Shown piece by piece: positions 1-20,903 of a stretch of 64,000 nt of DNA (positions are counted from its first letter, which is position 1; every line of letters begins with the position of its first letter). The translations under genes and the position numbers were made by a program. This stretch comes from Symbiodinium natans (Eukaryota > Sar > Dinophyceae > Suessiales > Symbiodiniaceae): contig CAJNDS010002757.1 in assembly GCA_905221605.1 (NCBI GenBank), positions 368,001 through 432,000 of the forward strand, given 5' to 3'. The notes beneath the pieces were generated by a model, which ran no database searches, had not been told where the DNA came from, and saw only the letters and a program-made list of their open reading frames with translations.

Positions 1-169
1 GGGATTTTGGGGGGGTGCTAGGCACTCAATCCTTTTTGCAGTAGGCTTCTGAAGATTCTCCGAGGGGGCAAGCCCAAAAACCGATAAGCCCAAACCTCCA
101 ACCCTAGTAAGGCCCCATAAACGAGATAGACCCTCAACCCCCAAAACAAAAAAAAAACCGAAATATTGC

Positions 170-260
170 GATGTTCCCCCTTATACGAACAGTTCAGAAC
201 TCTACTAGGGGGTACTACAATCCCTATTATTTAGGACTGTTAGTATAAGGGGGTAACATC
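170..260. mobile_element. About 91-bp inverted-repeat element
   Basis: Left arm GATGTTCCCCCTTATACGAA (170-189, continuing CAGTT) pairs with the right arm ending GTATAAGGGGGTAACATC (243-260). The arms are about 25 bp with a few mismatches. No ORF is present. Confidence 0.55.
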
Positions 261-360
261 CCAACCTAGATATCGAGTGGGCTCTTCAGCCTTTTTGAGA
301 GCTCAGGGCCCAGGCTGTGGGCCTCCGCTCGGGGATGGAGCCTGGCGATGAAGGCTTACA

Positions 361-445
361 AGGTTTAGGGTTTAGGGTTTAGGGTTTAGGGTTTAGGGTT
401 TAGGGTTTAGGGTTTAGGGTTTAGGGTTTAGGGTTTCGGGTTTAG
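361..445 (+). repeat. Telomere-type (TTTAGGG)n array
   Basis: About eleven near-perfect TTTAGGG units, decaying into degenerate units up to about 560. Confidence 0.98.
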
Positions 446-770
446 GGGTTGCATGGATTGGGATTTAAGGTCGGATTTAGTTCTTAGGGATTGGGACTAG
501 GGTCTCGGTTTTAGAGCTTAGGGTTTAGGGTTTGGGGTTCGGGTGTAGGGTTCTTAGTAGGGGGATTTTTGGGTCTCGGATTGAGGGTTTGGGGAATTGT
601 GTGGTTTTGCAGGAATTGGGGCAAGTCGAAACCTAGCGAGCCTTTATGGGGACTGATCGGGTACTACCTTTAACGAACTGCGGTAGCCCCTCAACCCTCA
701 GCCCTGGCTAGCGCTTCAAGCACCTCTGGTTACACAGCGATTGATTGTCATAGAACATGAAAAATCCTCC

Positions 771-846
771 CTAAACCCTAAACCCTAAACCCTAAACCCT
801 AAACCCTAAACCCTAAACCCTAAACCCTAAACCCTAAACCCTAAGT
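771..846 (-). repeat. Telomere-type (CCCTAAA)n array
   Basis: About ten perfect units in the orientation opposite to the array at 361-445, only 330 bp away. Confidence 0.98.
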
Positions 847-2079
847 CAACCTCAGGCCCAAAGGGGTTGGAGTCTCTCGGTGAAGCAGCTGGGGTCTAGA
901 TGCCGAGTCTGGGGTCAAGATGGCGATCTTGGGCCGAATGCGGTAGGGGCCTCTATTTGGAGCGGGTGTCCTGGGGAACCAAAAAGGATCAGCAAGGGAA
1001 AGCATCAACACACTTTCAACTTTCAGGTAGCATTCAGCAACATGGGGCTGCGCGTGAGAATGTCAGCAACCTAGCTATCCAGGTGCGGAGGTTTAAGGTT
1101 TTGTTGCACTCCAGCTTGGTGCGGGACTCAGCGGATAGCCAGAACCCGCCGCGCGACCGGGAGCAGGAACAAAGCTCTCCTCAGCTAAACAGGGTTCAAG
1201 CGCTCAGCGCACGCAAAAACCCGGTTGGCATGCTTTCCGCAGCAGGACTCCGCACCACCGCCTCCAAAACCTTATGGGAACTCGTGTTTTTGGACCTGGA
1301 TGCTTCTGAGGCTACCGGGGACTTCAGAGGGCTGGGGCCTTTGGTACCCCGGATTTGCGTAGAAGGGCGAGGGTTTGTAGGGTTTGTAGGGCATTGGGCT
1401 CAAGAGCTTTAGGACGGATGAGCGCTTGGCTTCCCAGTGCCTGACTCGACTCCCCGAGCACTTTTGTGTGCAGCAAAAATCTGTGCACCACAAAGCCCCT
1501 TGTTCTTTCAAGCTGTTCATGTGCACCCTCGACCCTTCTACACACGCCTGCTTCAACCCTAAACCCTGAACCTGCCTCAACCCTAAACCCTGAACCTGCA
1601 ACCCAAACCTCACGCCATCCAAACTTGGCCAGCAGAAGGTCCATCGAGCTGTATCCGGATTGCGCCACAGCCGCAGCCGGGTGTGGGACAAACCTGTTGA
1701 GCGTCATGCCAGCCGACTGAAAGGGCCTAGTTTCATGAGTTTGGCGAACTCGGTTGTTTGGAAGCATGAGAGCAGGAGCTGTAAGGGCATCCGCGCAAGC
1801 GTAGGTCATCAAGACAATGGCACCGGGAGCATACCCTTCAGTGTATCAAACCGCCGAACCCCAGAAATTAGCGGTCCCATGGATCGATGCAGGGGCATAT
1901 GGCTGGGTCAGAAGCTATGGTTTCGCAACCTATCCAGCCATAACTCCGATTTCATGTGAGGATAACCCTCAATGGAATGTATACCTCTCAAGCACAGGCA
2001 CATGCCACCCACGAAAAGTCTCAGTTGTCCAGTACCTAGGGGTTTTAAAGGTTAACCTTTGGGAATATAAGGGGAATAT

Positions 2080-2362
2080 ATTAACCCTTAACCCTAAACC
2101 CTAAACCCTAAACCCTAAACCCTAAACCGTCTAAGAAGTCCCCGTGCCATTTGCCCAGGTCCATCAAGTCACCAGGGGGGGGGGCCGATTCTCCTGCAAA
2201 CCGAGCCACTCCGAGCTTTGCATGCCTTGGCTTCAGGGTTTAGGGTTTAGGGTTTAGGGTTTAGGGTTTAGGTTTTAGGTTTGAGGGTTTAGGGTTTAGG
2301 GTTTAGGGTTTAGGGTTTAGGGTTTAGGGTTTAGGGTTCAGGGTTCAGGGTTTAGGGTTCCT
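2080..2362. repeat. Pair of telomere-type arrays in opposite orientation
   Basis: CCCTAAA units at about 2,080-2,130 and TTTAGGG units at about 2,234-2,362, separated by about 100 bp of unique sequence with a G run. Confidence 0.95.
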
Positions 2363-2522
2363 CCCGTAGCCACACGCCCCCATGCCACCGAGGGGCCGGA
2401 GTAAGTACTAGCAGTTGGTGGAAGGGCTCCACCTCAACGCTCCAAAGGAGCAAGCAGGCTACACATTACCTGTCCCAGCTTCAGGTTCGCCATAAGGCGC
2501 CCAAGGCAGAGTTCCTTTCCAC

Positions 2523-2632
2523 ATAATATAGGGGCCTGAAAAATTCGACTGGGGTTTGGGGCGTTAGTAGAGTATATTAATACAGGGACCCTAAGGGCAT
2601 ACTATTAGTAAATACTCCGACCCCTATATTAC
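2523..2632. mobile_element. About 110-bp short inverted-repeat element flanked by a diverged direct repeat
   Basis: ATAATATAGGGG at 2,523-2,534 pairs with CCCCTATATTAC at 2,621-2,632. The element is bracketed by two copies of a roughly 47-bp sequence with the core GAGGGGCCGGAG (2,382-2,428 and 2,649-2,697). Confidence 0.45.
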
Positions 2633-3322
2633 TTCCGGACATGCGGCGTGCCGTCGAGGGGCCGGAGCAGGTACTAGCGGTTGGGGGAAGGAGCCCGCCA
2701 ATACCTCGGAACTGCAACTCAAAGGGGCAAACGAGAGCCGCATTTCGGGAAGCCAGCGAGGAAATCTTTCAGCAATGGTGGCCACACTAGCTTTTTTTTG
2801 CCATGCATTTGGCACGTTCTGCACATTCCCGGCTCGGTTTGTTCATTCAAACGTGGCCATTCGGCCAGCCTGTCTATGCAGTGCTCGCCTCGTGCCACCT
2901 GCGTCTTGGCCGGGCAAAACAGCCCCACATCCCCAACTTGCCGTATCTTACCTTACGGTCCAGGGGCCAAGGAAGAAGAGGGTCCTGCGTCCGGGGCTTG
3001 CTGTTGACGAACGTCCCCCCTCCCTCCTTCACGGTCCTAGTGTCCCGGAGTCTCGTTGGTCTCCGAAACGAATCCTGAGTCTGTCAACTTCGGCGGCACT
3101 GTTGCACTGTCGATGAAATCGAACCCGAACATGAACCAGCTTTTCGCAACTCGTCAAAGTTGGAGACAGAAGTAGACCCACACCCCAACACCACGACTGC
3201 ACGCCCACCGAAATCTATGTATTCTCCGCCAATAGACGGGAAGCGGGGGCCCGCTTCTTCTCCCAGCCACTGGTCAGGTCTTACGGTGTCTTCGGGTCTT
3301 AGAATTTCGGGTTTCTTCTGTT

Positions 3323-3752
3323 ACCCTAAACCCTAAACCCTAAACCCTAAACCCTAAACCCTGAACACTGAACCCTAAACCAGAGAGTTGGGGGTCTTGG
3401 CTAGGGCTAAGGTTCCAGTGCCCCAACCAGGGCGGGCTCTAAGGGGCTCCCATGCATCCTCAGGGAAGGCCCCGAAGCGCGGATGGCGAAGGGTTTGGGG
3501 CTTAGGGGATTTTAGGGTTTGGGGTTTAGGGTTTAGGGTTAGGGTTTAGGGTTTAGGGTTTAGGGTTTAGGGTTTAGGGTTTAGGGTTTAGGGTTTAGGG
3601 TTTAGGGTTTATGGTTTAGGTTTAGGGTTTAGGGTTTAGGGTTTAGGGTTTAGGGTTTAGGGTTTAGGGTTTAGGGTTTAGGGTTTAGGGTTTAGGGTTT
3701 AGGGTTTAGGGTTTAGGGTTTAGGGTTTAGGGTTTAGGGTTTAACTTGTTTA
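3323..3752. repeat. Telomere-type arrays, CCCTAAA then TTTAGGG
   Basis: CCCTAAA units at 3,323-3,380 and a long, almost perfect TTTAGGG run at 3,515-3,752 (more than 30 units). The two face in opposite directions. Confidence 0.98.
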
Positions 3753-6700
3753 AAGGCGTATAGGGTTTATAAGTTTACTTGCTGGCTCTCCGTAGCTCCC
3801 TGAAGTTGGAATCAAGATTTAGGGCTTAAGATTTTGTTTTCTTGGGGGGGGGCCACACCTCGGCTGCCTCCTGGGCCTCTTCTGTGCCTAGGGGTATGGC
3901 AGTCTTCCAAAAAGTTGGCGGAACCTAGCGCAAACTCGGGTATTGCCGCGTGAATTGGTGTAGCTTCCAGAGCTCACTGGCCGGCAAGCTCATCCGACAA
4001 TATGTCAGTGCGGTAACTTCTGCTAGCTGGCGCGAAAGCTGCACGCTGAAGGGTGATACATCTACTGGACGAAACTTCGGGCTCAAACCGTCGTAGGGCC
4101 CGCTGAGCCGCTGACTGCAAAGTTCACTCATAGCTCACAAGCCGTGGACCGCAGCTTTTTCAACCCTAAACCCTACGTTTAACCACGGAACCCTAAACTC
4201 TCAACCCTAGACACCCTAGTGCGAACCCACCCTAAGCCCTGAAGCTTTCGGTACCCAAGCCTCGGCTTATTCGAGGCCAAGCACGTACCCGAAAATACTA
4301 GAGTCCGCCCTTCTAGAAGACCCCCCCCAAAACCATTTGGGCCTAAAAAGCCCATGTCTTCCGAGGACCGTCGGATGTGTTGTTGTTGCCATCTTGAAGG
4401 GAAAGGACGCTTGCCTAGCTGCTGAAAGTTTTGGGAAGGCTGATCAAGACAATGGCTCTAGTTCGCCGGCTCTGTTTCCTTATCCATCTCTCCCTCTCTC
4501 TCTATCTATCTCTCTCTCTCTCTCTGAAGCTCTATGTGCGCTGTTTGGTCGGTCGTACTTGCCTCCAACTCTATCTTTATCCAATGCGGCTACGAAATGT
4601 TGAGCCCTACACCCGCAGCCTACCCTACACCCGCAGCCTACGAATCAGTCAGGGTAGCATCTCCTTCCTGCACACAGGACACCTCGGCTTCCCAAAGAGA
4701 GAGGCCCCGGGAAGGATCAGGCTATCATGGGGGCTCCAGGCTGAGGATTCCGATTCAAGCCCTTACCAATGATATGGCCTCTATCAATGTTCCCACCCAA
4801 GCTTTAACGAACATGCTCCAGCCAAATATATCGGGGTTTAGCTGACCCTCTGTTGCCACTGCCGCAGGGGGGGTACATCCACCCCGCCAAAGCCCGAAAC
4901 CCTGAACCGCGAAAACCCCCTGAGGCCACTGGCTGCGCAGGCCTCAAGGGGACGACTGCCACACCTCGTGCCATGTGTTCGGCGAAACACAACTTGATCT
5001 CAAATTGCAGGTCTGTTCGGACACATGGCATGAAACACAAGAACTGAGAAAACTTTCATAAGCTCTACCATCCTTCGGAATCACATGAATAGCACTCAAT
5101 GCTCTGAATGTCGTCATGAACTGAACCAATCAGCACTCAACCCCGACACAGCTCGAAGTCGGCCAGCTGCCAATTCAGGTTTCTAGAGCCCTGACCCTGC
5201 AGCTCGCGGTTCAATCCCCTCCTGCCTTACCTTTGTGTCTACCTATGTCCACCTTCGCCGAGGGGGAAGGAAGAGGGCTGCCCTAAACTCCTAAACCTTG
5301 TTAATAATCCAAAAACCCTATAAACCCCGTAACAACCCCATAATCCCCATAAACCCTCAAACCCTACAGTCTCTGACCCAAAACCCTATAAATCCGCATC
5401 CTCAACCCTAACCCCTACCCTAAACCCAATGAGCCCTGTCCTACGTCCCAGAGCCATAACCCGAATTCTTAGAACAATTTCCCTAAACCGCCACAGTCAC
5501 ATCCAAGGCCCCGACATCCGGAGGATTGGGGTGCCCTGGGTTTAGGGTTTAGGGTTTAGGGTTTAGTTTAGGGTTTAGGGTTTAGGGTTCCGGGTTTCGG
5601 GGTTTCAGGAAGCCTGAGGACTTGCGGTGTAGGGCGTTTAGGAATTGGGGTTTTTTGCCACCCGCGCCGCAGAGCGCCAGGGCGCCACTCTGCGGGCACT
5701 CGCCGTGGTTACTCGTGCTATACGGGCAGAGAGTACGAAAAACTCGAATCGTCGTATCAAGTGCGGAGGCCGGCCGGCCGGTTTAGGACCAATTTGCACG
5801 GTTTCTACATGAACTTGTCGTAGCGGGCTTCATGGCAGATTATGCGGCGTGTCCATCTTCTCATCCATGAAGCCGACAGCCATCCCAGCCAAGAGGAGAC
5901 CAACAAAGGGTGACCCTGCAACGCGAAATTGACCAGAACACTGAGGACAGGAGCATAAAAGAAGTGCCAACGAACTGCGACGCAATCAGGAGTACGCACA
6001 TTTGAGATACCGACATAACACAGCAAAGGTCTGCTAGGTTGACCCGACAATCCTGGCTCGGGGCCAACACTATGACGTGGCAGGCTGCCAGCAGACCTTC
6101 TACGAGTTGTCAAAATCATGTACTAGCACCAAAATCCATGCTCAGCAACAGGAGTCGTACGAACAAAGCACAAAAGACCAGGCGCCTTTGAATTTTGCGC
6201 ACAGAGCTCTGCAAGCCCGGGCACCCCGGCTCCAGAGCCGGGCTGCCAAGAAGATTCATGCTTCAGGTCAGCCGCCCCTTGAATGAAAGACTGGAGCGCT
6301 TTCCAGACCTTCTTCCATGAGCGCAAGGCGATATCGAGCCTTGGGCGCCTCCTGCGTGGCTTGCGGATCTGCCGCGTCCGGCCGCCATGTCTCCTCGTCC
6401 ACCTGCCTCGTCGGAAGGCTGATCGGGATGTGGAAGAGTTCTGGCTGTGGCTTTGCCTCAAAAAAACCTGGCAGCGTCAGAGCTTGCCGGACGTGTGTCT
6501 GGCAATAGGGTGCCAGCAGCGTCAGTGTGACCTGTAGGTCGATGGCTCCACTGACAGGGGCCTGACTGCTTCCGGCAACGCCAGCAGTGCCAGGCCATAC
6601 ACGCAGCATCCTGTAAATCGATCCGCTGCCTCCGGCAATGCCTGCAACGCCAGGCCATGGATCAGAGACATCCTGTTCCCGTACCATCTGGGGACCCATT

Positions 6701-6938
6701 GAAGATCCAAGGCACGGCAGTAGAACAGTGCCGCTGGCCGATCAAAATAGGTACACAAGCGAGACTAAGAAACAAAGGAAATACAAGCGAGAATACATCC
6801 GCCCAAAATCCAATTGTGACTGGCCTTGCTCCACTGGAACTCCCGTGCCACAAGCCCGTGACCTTCTTCCCAAAGCTTGCCATCTGCCTCGACAACGACG
6901 TGTGAGGGTTGCCACTTGCCTTCCTGCAATCGGGCCAG

Positions 6939-7003
6939 GAACTCGGCCAATGCTTTGGGCAGCAAGCCAGGAACTCGGCCATGCTTTGGGCAGCAAGCGA
7001 GGT
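6939..7003. repeat. Two tandem copies of a 31-bp unit
   Basis: AGGAACTCGGCCAATGCTTT, continuing GGGCAGCAAGC, is followed at once by the same unit lacking one A. A second, looser pair (core GCCAGGCCAT) lies at about 6,567-6,660. Confidence 0.8.
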
Positions 7004-7297
7004 TTCAGAGTTGAGCAAGCAAAGCCGGGGGCCGGCAGCGATCAAACAATAAAGTGCAGGCAGGTGACATTTCCATGTCGGTCTGACCCGCCCGCCGTGC
7101 AAGATCACTGATGCTGCCAGGAACTTGTTGACTTGTTGCTTTGCATTCGTTCGCTTCCTTTGCGACCTTTCGAGTCAGAGACCATGCCCGGCCCCATGCG
7201 GAGGTAGAGACCCAACGCACCTCTGGTCAAGACTCTGTGTGTGGCGCTCAAGAATGCCCAAGAGCGAGCCAGTCCAGCCAGAAACTTGAGGCTTGTG

Positions 7298-7312
7298 GCT
7301 TGAGCCAAAATG
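7298..7312 (-). other. Partial dinoflagellate spliced-leader (DinoSL) relic
   Basis: On the minus strand this reads CCATTTTGGCTCAAG, identical to the last 15 of the 22 bases of the spliced leader that is trans-spliced onto dinoflagellate mRNAs. Such relics in genomic DNA mark cDNA that was reverse-transcribed and re-inserted. Bases further 5' no longer match. Downstream on the minus strand I see no recognisable gene; the 67-codon reading frame after it is unidentified. Confidence 0.6.
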
Positions 7313-7694
7313 GGGTTGGGATGGGTTGGTTGGGGTTTAGGGTGTTGGGTTTAGGTTATAGGGTAAGCTTGTTGTGGCGTTTAAGCTAGTATCAGTCGCG
7401 CGAGTAGCAACAACAGGCTCCTGAAACCTCGGGAGTAGGTGTGCAGCGACTGCCACCACTGTGCCGGCGACAAACAAGCAACAGCGGCCACAACCACAAG
7501 TTCCGTTACAACAATACCGGATTCTACGAAGTGGGGGGGGGGGGGGTCTAAGAGTCTAAGGGCGAATTTCGACTCTCAAATCCTAAAGTACCTCAAACCA
7601 AAAAACATTTCACTTCTGGCCCGAGCATCATTGGAGGCGCCATGGCGGTGGTGCTCGACATCGTGTGCGTCTGATGATTCAGGTATGCTGTTAC

Positions 7695-15300
<7,606 letters not shown>

Positions 15301-18300
15301 CTCACGACGGAAGTGAATGCAACCCCCCCGGAGCTGACAAAGAAGAGGTGTGGACAAAAGCTCGGTGCATCTTTAATCGTTGGATCACTCCCAAATGCCG
15401 AATGCCCCTGATCCCGATAAACCCAACCGCACGAATTCCAAACGCCCTAGGAGCTGCTCCTTGAAACCCTGCCAACCCATGTGCCAAGGTGCATCTGCGG
15501 TCTCGGATGCGACTGCAGTGGTGGAGTCGGCTGGGATTGCCTTCGGCGGCATGGCCGTACCCTCTTCCTATGTCCTTCATCGATTCCCTTGAGCCACAAG
15601 CGACAGCAAGAGCAGCCGAGGGGAGCGTCCTTGAGGGCATGTGGATGCGCAGACGACTTTTTTCGACATGAAGGCTGGAAGGCGCCGGCTTCCCTCAATA
15701 AGCTCCATAACTCCATAACCCTCATTAACCCTCTGCAATCAGCCGAGACATTTTCGAAAACCAAAGCAGCAAGCTTTTAAAACCAAAAAACGCCCGAGAG
15801 GGAGCGATGAGAGAGGGCCCGGCGCCCGGCAGTAGGGCTCAACTCCATCGAGCCGGCCTCTATCGGGGCCCAGAGGCTTTATAGGTTCAGGGTGTAGGGT
15901 TTTTGGGTTTCGGGTTTAGGGTTTAGGCTTCCTGGTCCTTACTTAGAGCGCCCTAAATGATCCCGCGAAGATGAGGTACCCAATCCCGGAATTTCCCATT
16001 CTGAACTCGTGGCGCCATAACCCCAAGCTCTTTGGTTACTAGATCCTTGTAAGGATCTGCACGCACCCTGGCACAAAAGGGACTGTAGGGCTCGGCATTC
16101 ATTGCAGTACTTCTTGCTCCTCTTCCGACTCCTTTCAGAATGTCCGAGTGCCACGCCAACCTCCCGCCCATTTCCGCTACTTGTATGCACATGCACAGCA
16201 AACTGTGCACACTTCGAGACAAGAAAGACACTGCACTCTCACACACACACACACAACACTCGTGGCAGAAGAACACATGAAGTACCAAAACTAGAAAGCT
16301 CTTTTTGCCTTGGTTGCCCCAAAACCTAAAAACCAAGACCTAAGGGTTCACGGTTCAAGGTATCCTGCCTCCGGCGGTAATCGTTCAAGACCTGAGGGCA
16401 GCCGAGGGACTAGGGCAAGTCTATGGTTCGGGGCCGATTGAAGGGTTTCGGTGTGGCTGAATGGATCTTGAGTTTCTCTTAGTGAGGGTGCCTTGGGGTT
16501 TTGGGTAATTTGAAGATGGCATCGGAAGGCTGCGCCCTTAGATTTGCGACTTTGGGCATTGGTGTGGCGGGGGCCTGGTCTCGAGCGCATGTCAGACGGC
16601 TACGAAGCTGTGAATCCCCAGGTTTTTAGCGATGACCGCGGCACCTAGGAAACCGCTGAACAGCTGAGGCAAGGTCCAAAGCTCTGCCCGGACCTCAGAT
16701 GCTTTTTACGCCGGTCGCTCGACACTTGGTCAAGCCCCAACTACCTCAGAACTTCTTGCCTGCGGCAAGTGCTCTTCACACTTCATCTTCAAACCATGGC
16801 CTCTCCATCTGAAACTTTTGAAACAAACCCACATTGGCTCCCTTGAGAGCCCTACCACGAGCTGGGTGGAGCTGCTTCCACGGTGCTTGGAGCCCTCGAG
16901 TCCTGAATGCAGCGACCAAACAGGCGCTCGCAATAGGCTGCACCGCCATACTTTTTACTCAACAAAAAGGGAACGGGTTACCCCACCCACCTCCGAAAGC
17001 AGCAGAAGACCAGAATACCTATGGAGGTATATGAAGGTTTGGGATCAAATGGCGACGCTTCGAATTCGAAGGCGCGTGCATCTCACGCGGGTGTACCCCG
17101 CAAAACCTCGAACAATCCTGAGCCCTGGACCCCAAAATCCTCAGAATCTTCTCAAAACCGAACTCCCTCGAGCGTCCACCCCCACGAAAACACAAAAAGT
17201 CCATGGCTGGGCTCCTTGGCATCACCTGTGCCCCGAGGTGAAGATGGCCGCTTTTGCTCTTTTTGGTTTCCGGGTTTCAAACTGTCAGTGTTTTTCGAGT
17301 TTGGGCAGTGCAGGGTTTTGGGGCTTCCTTTCTTGTACTGGGTTAACATATAGGCCTTTGGTGTACGGGATTTAGGGTTTCAGACTTATGGAAACTTACC
17401 TTGCGTTCCTCTACAAGAAACTAGGAAAGAACGGGCAAGCCCCAGCAGCGGCGAAGTCCAGAACACATTCCAGAAGGTGAACAAACAGAAACTTATGCGT
17501 GTACCTGAAACCCAAAGAATCAGGACTCAATGCGTGGCCAGAACAACGTCCAACCGTTGATCAAGGACGGCTTTGTTTGTGGGCTTCTAGGTCGTGAGGG
17601 TCGTCAGGGCTTGGCAGCTTTCGAAGCTGGGATTTCCTTGGCGCATGTTATGTGTAGAGGGGATTGGTTCAAAAAGTCAAGAAGAAAAATCACAAGCCTG
17701 GCAAGGTCGCTGTCGGTGGCATACCTGCCAGCAGATGTTGGCAGGAAGCTTTTGGCCGGGGCCACGCAATTTTGAGATGTAGTGGATGCCTGCTGCGGAA
17801 GTTCCTCCACCTCAAGCCCTAAACCAAACCTTTTGCCCCAAACCCGGTTTGCCACGATTGTACCAGGTCCGCCACATGGTCTGCAACTTCCTCTGATGCT
17901 AACACGGTGAACGAGACTTTGAACCCTCATCCTCTTGCCGTTGCCGGAGGCTCACAACCGGCTGATGTCTTCGGGCGTCTTTGGTGGAACTGTAGACACT
18001 GTAGATGGGTGCTCGTGACAAAAACCCCAAAAACATCCGGCAATATTGAGAACCACCTCGCCCCCCACCCCCCCCCCTTGCCTTGGCCGGTTTCAGAGCT
18101 ACCCTAAACCCTGAACCCTAAACCCTAAACCCTCTGGAATTGACTCATAAGGAGCGCAGGCAAGCCCAGCCTGATGCGCTGCCAAAAACATTTGACCTGC
18201 GTCTTAGGGTTCGGGCTTAGGGCTTCGGGTAGAGGGGGGGATGGTCTGCACACTTAGGCGCAGGGAACTCGGCTGTGAGATGTAAAGCCATGGCTGCACC

Positions 18301-19479
18301 ACTGTTCCTTGAAAGACGAGGCTCGTCACACTAGGGTGCGTGCTGCCGGAAGGACATGTTCTGGGTGTACTCGTAGTCTGACCTGTGCACGATGAGCCAG
18401 CATCACTAAGATAGACGGATCAGCATGGAGGGCGCGCTCTCTTGAACGCCGGCCCTGCACAAAAGTGGGCCATCAAGCCCTGCACCCCTAGACTTTGTGC
18501 ATCCACATCCCTACCTTCGTTAGGGGTTCTTGACGAGGGGGAGGGAGTCGAGGCTCTTTCAAGAGGCGCAATAAAGCAATGCGGCAGACACGCAGTTCGT
18601 GTCCGGAACGTGCCAGATGAGCCGCTCCACGGCTCTTAGGCCAAAAGAGCCAGGTCACATCCCGGATTTCGGCCTTCAACCCGGAGAGCCCAACACCCCT
18701 CAAGGAATAGACTCCAAGTTGAGGCTCCATGTCCTGATTAGCTACGGTGTAAGGGGGCTCCCTGGCATCCAGGAGGCAGGGGGTTCAGAAATTCAGAAAG
18801 CCGTCGAAGCAGAGGGTGGAAAATCTGCGCGAGCGCTCCGCGCATGCGTCCTGGGGTCGCCCTCTTTGCTTGTCTGCTCAGTGAAGCGCAGCCGCGTATT
18901 CAGCCCGCGCCGCACATGAATGACCTTGGGCGAGCAGACAGCTTTGCACCACCTCCCCTTTCAGTCATCAACCTGGCCTGCTGCACTTTGGCTCACATCC
19001 ATTCACCTACCGTCGCCCCTGCTCAGTCCTAGTCGGAACTCACAGATAGCACACTTGGTGTGGCACCAAGCAGGTTTATGCTCCAGGCGCGGAGGAGCCC
19101 CAGGCGGAGTCACCGGCCTGCATCGTCACTGCGACAGGCTAAGGCCGTGACGCGCGTCCTCTTTTGGTCGGGTTGCACATGACCGTCGACAAAGAAACCC
19201 GCACATCGCCTACGGCTTAGAGAGGGTTTGGGGCAAACCCCCATTCCCCTAAACCCTGCAACCACCCCTCCGGAAAAACCACATAAACGATTAACCCTGA
19301 AGCCCTAAAACCACAAGCCCTAAACCAGTTTGCTGGCAACTTCTAAGCAAGCGCCTGCTGCCGCTGGGCTCCGCGGGCAGCCACGGTCACTGGGCTTGTG
19401 GCTTGCAGCTTGTCTGCCTGCGATTTAAGGTTGCGACTTTCACTTTCAGGAGTGAGGGTTTGGCGCAGCGTAGTCGTAG

Positions 19480-19502
19480 TTAGAGTTGTAGTCGTAAACG
19501 TA

Positions 19503-19546
<44 letters not shown>

Positions 19547-19569
19547 TCGTCGTCAGCAGAAGTAGAAGA

Positions 19570-19601
<32 letters not shown>

Positions 19602-19695
19602 CAGCAGCAGTAGTAGCTATAGCAGTAGTACAAACCCTACCCCCACATCCCCTCACCCACCCACCCACCCACCCACCCACCCCACCCCCCCCCCC
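19480..19695. repeat. Compound microsatellite: CGTGGT, AGT and CCCA units
   Basis: (CGTGGT)n at about 19,497-19,545, (AGT)n with AGC at about 19,573-19,615, and (CCCA)n running into poly-C at about 19,655-19,695. Confidence 0.95.
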
Positions 19696-20695
19696 AAAAG
19701 AAAAAAACAGAAAACATAGGAGAGTCTCCATGGACACGCCTCCTCAACAGCGCCGACAAACTCGCTTTGCTGCACGGACACCTTGGGCTCGCCAGGGTTC
19801 AGGGAACCCTAAACCCTAAACCCTCAACCCTAAACCCTCAACCTTTAAACCTAAGTCCTACACCCTTTCTAACTACTTGGGGCCACGTTTTGTTTCAGAG
19901 CTCGGGGCGGCTTAGGGTTGGATGGCTTCCAGGTGGTTACCCAAGGTTCTTCTTTTTTGGCGGGGGTGGGGGGCTGGGGTGGCGGTGTTAGGCGGGAGCT
20001 TCGCATAACCCTCAACCCTAAACCCAGAATCCGAATGACACCAAGTTGCAGGAGCCACTTGCCAGAACAGGCCGACGGCTGCATCCCAGTCCTGGTGCAG
20101 CGACAGCTGAGCTGGGAGAACCCGACAGGGCCTTCAGATGTTTTAAGGCACTTCAGAATAAAATATTAACATCGGAGCCAGTAATAACCATAACTTCATT
20201 ATTCATTCGGCATGCAACACCGCAGCTTTGTACTCAGAAACCCACTCCGTCGCCGGCACAGGGGTGCACCTGAACGTGCAAAGCCCCTTGCCCCTGCCAA
20301 CGCTGGGCCTTTGCCAACGTCTGCGAGCTCTTGGCCCGGGCGTAGGGTTAAGATTCACTTTGCCGCCTCTCCTGCCGGACCTTGTTGGGTCGGCACCGCG
20401 GAACGCCTCCGCAGGCTTTCGTGTTTGGGTGGCTGGTCGTTTCTCGACCACACACCTCAGAATATGGCCAAGAAGTTTGCATGGGGCAAAGCCTCCTTGG
20501 CTGCGATCGGCGGAGCCCACTTGCCATCGTCGCCTTGTTGGCACACAACGGCTTCAAAGATGTAAGCAAGAGAGTAGGACCGTGTAGAACCTGGACCCTG
20601 ATCAAAACAAACGTGCTTCCTTCTGAGAGCCAGATAAAAGGACTGTCGATTTCCGCGCACTGGCTCGATGTAACCTACGAGTCGATGCACAGTGA

Positions 20696-20903
20696 GGGAT
20701 TATACAGGGCCCTAAGTCCCCCCATTCCCTACTAAGAACCCAGCCAGTATTGAGGCACTTGGGGCCTAGTGCCAAGCTTCCGTGGGCTGTGAGGAGCACC
20801 TCCCCAAAGCCATGTTCGATAAGCAGGCTCCGGGCTGCTGCGAACGGAGCCTAAGAGAGGTTCTTAGAAGGGAATGGGGGAATAAGGGGCCCTGTATAAT
20901 CCC
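20696..20903. mobile_element. 208-bp element with about 45-bp terminal inverted repeats (MITE-like)
   Basis: The left arm 20,696-20,740 starts GGGATTATACAGGGCCCTAA. The right arm 20,859-20,903 is its imperfect reverse complement and ends GGGGCCCTGTATAATCCC. The core of about 118 bp has no ORF. The right arm runs into a short tandem array of a related motif. Confidence 0.75.

Larger units (their letters stand above)
1..7294. other. No supported gene; telomere-like arrays and small elements
   Basis: Apart from the repeats and inverted-repeat elements listed separately, I see no reading frame here with family features. It probably includes 3' parts of the MIB-like gene: the last RING exon is expected somewhere below 7,695. 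GC content is moderate and short ORFs occur on both strands without conserved motifs. Confidence 0.5.

Noticed and set aside
1..850. A chromosome end (true telomere) at the left edge
   Set aside because: Arrays there face both ways within 400 bp and the same arrays recur through the whole window among genes, so they are interstitial.
3925..4131. 68-codon minus-strand ORF with balanced composition
   Set aside because: No conserved motif, no splice context and no neighbour that would support it.
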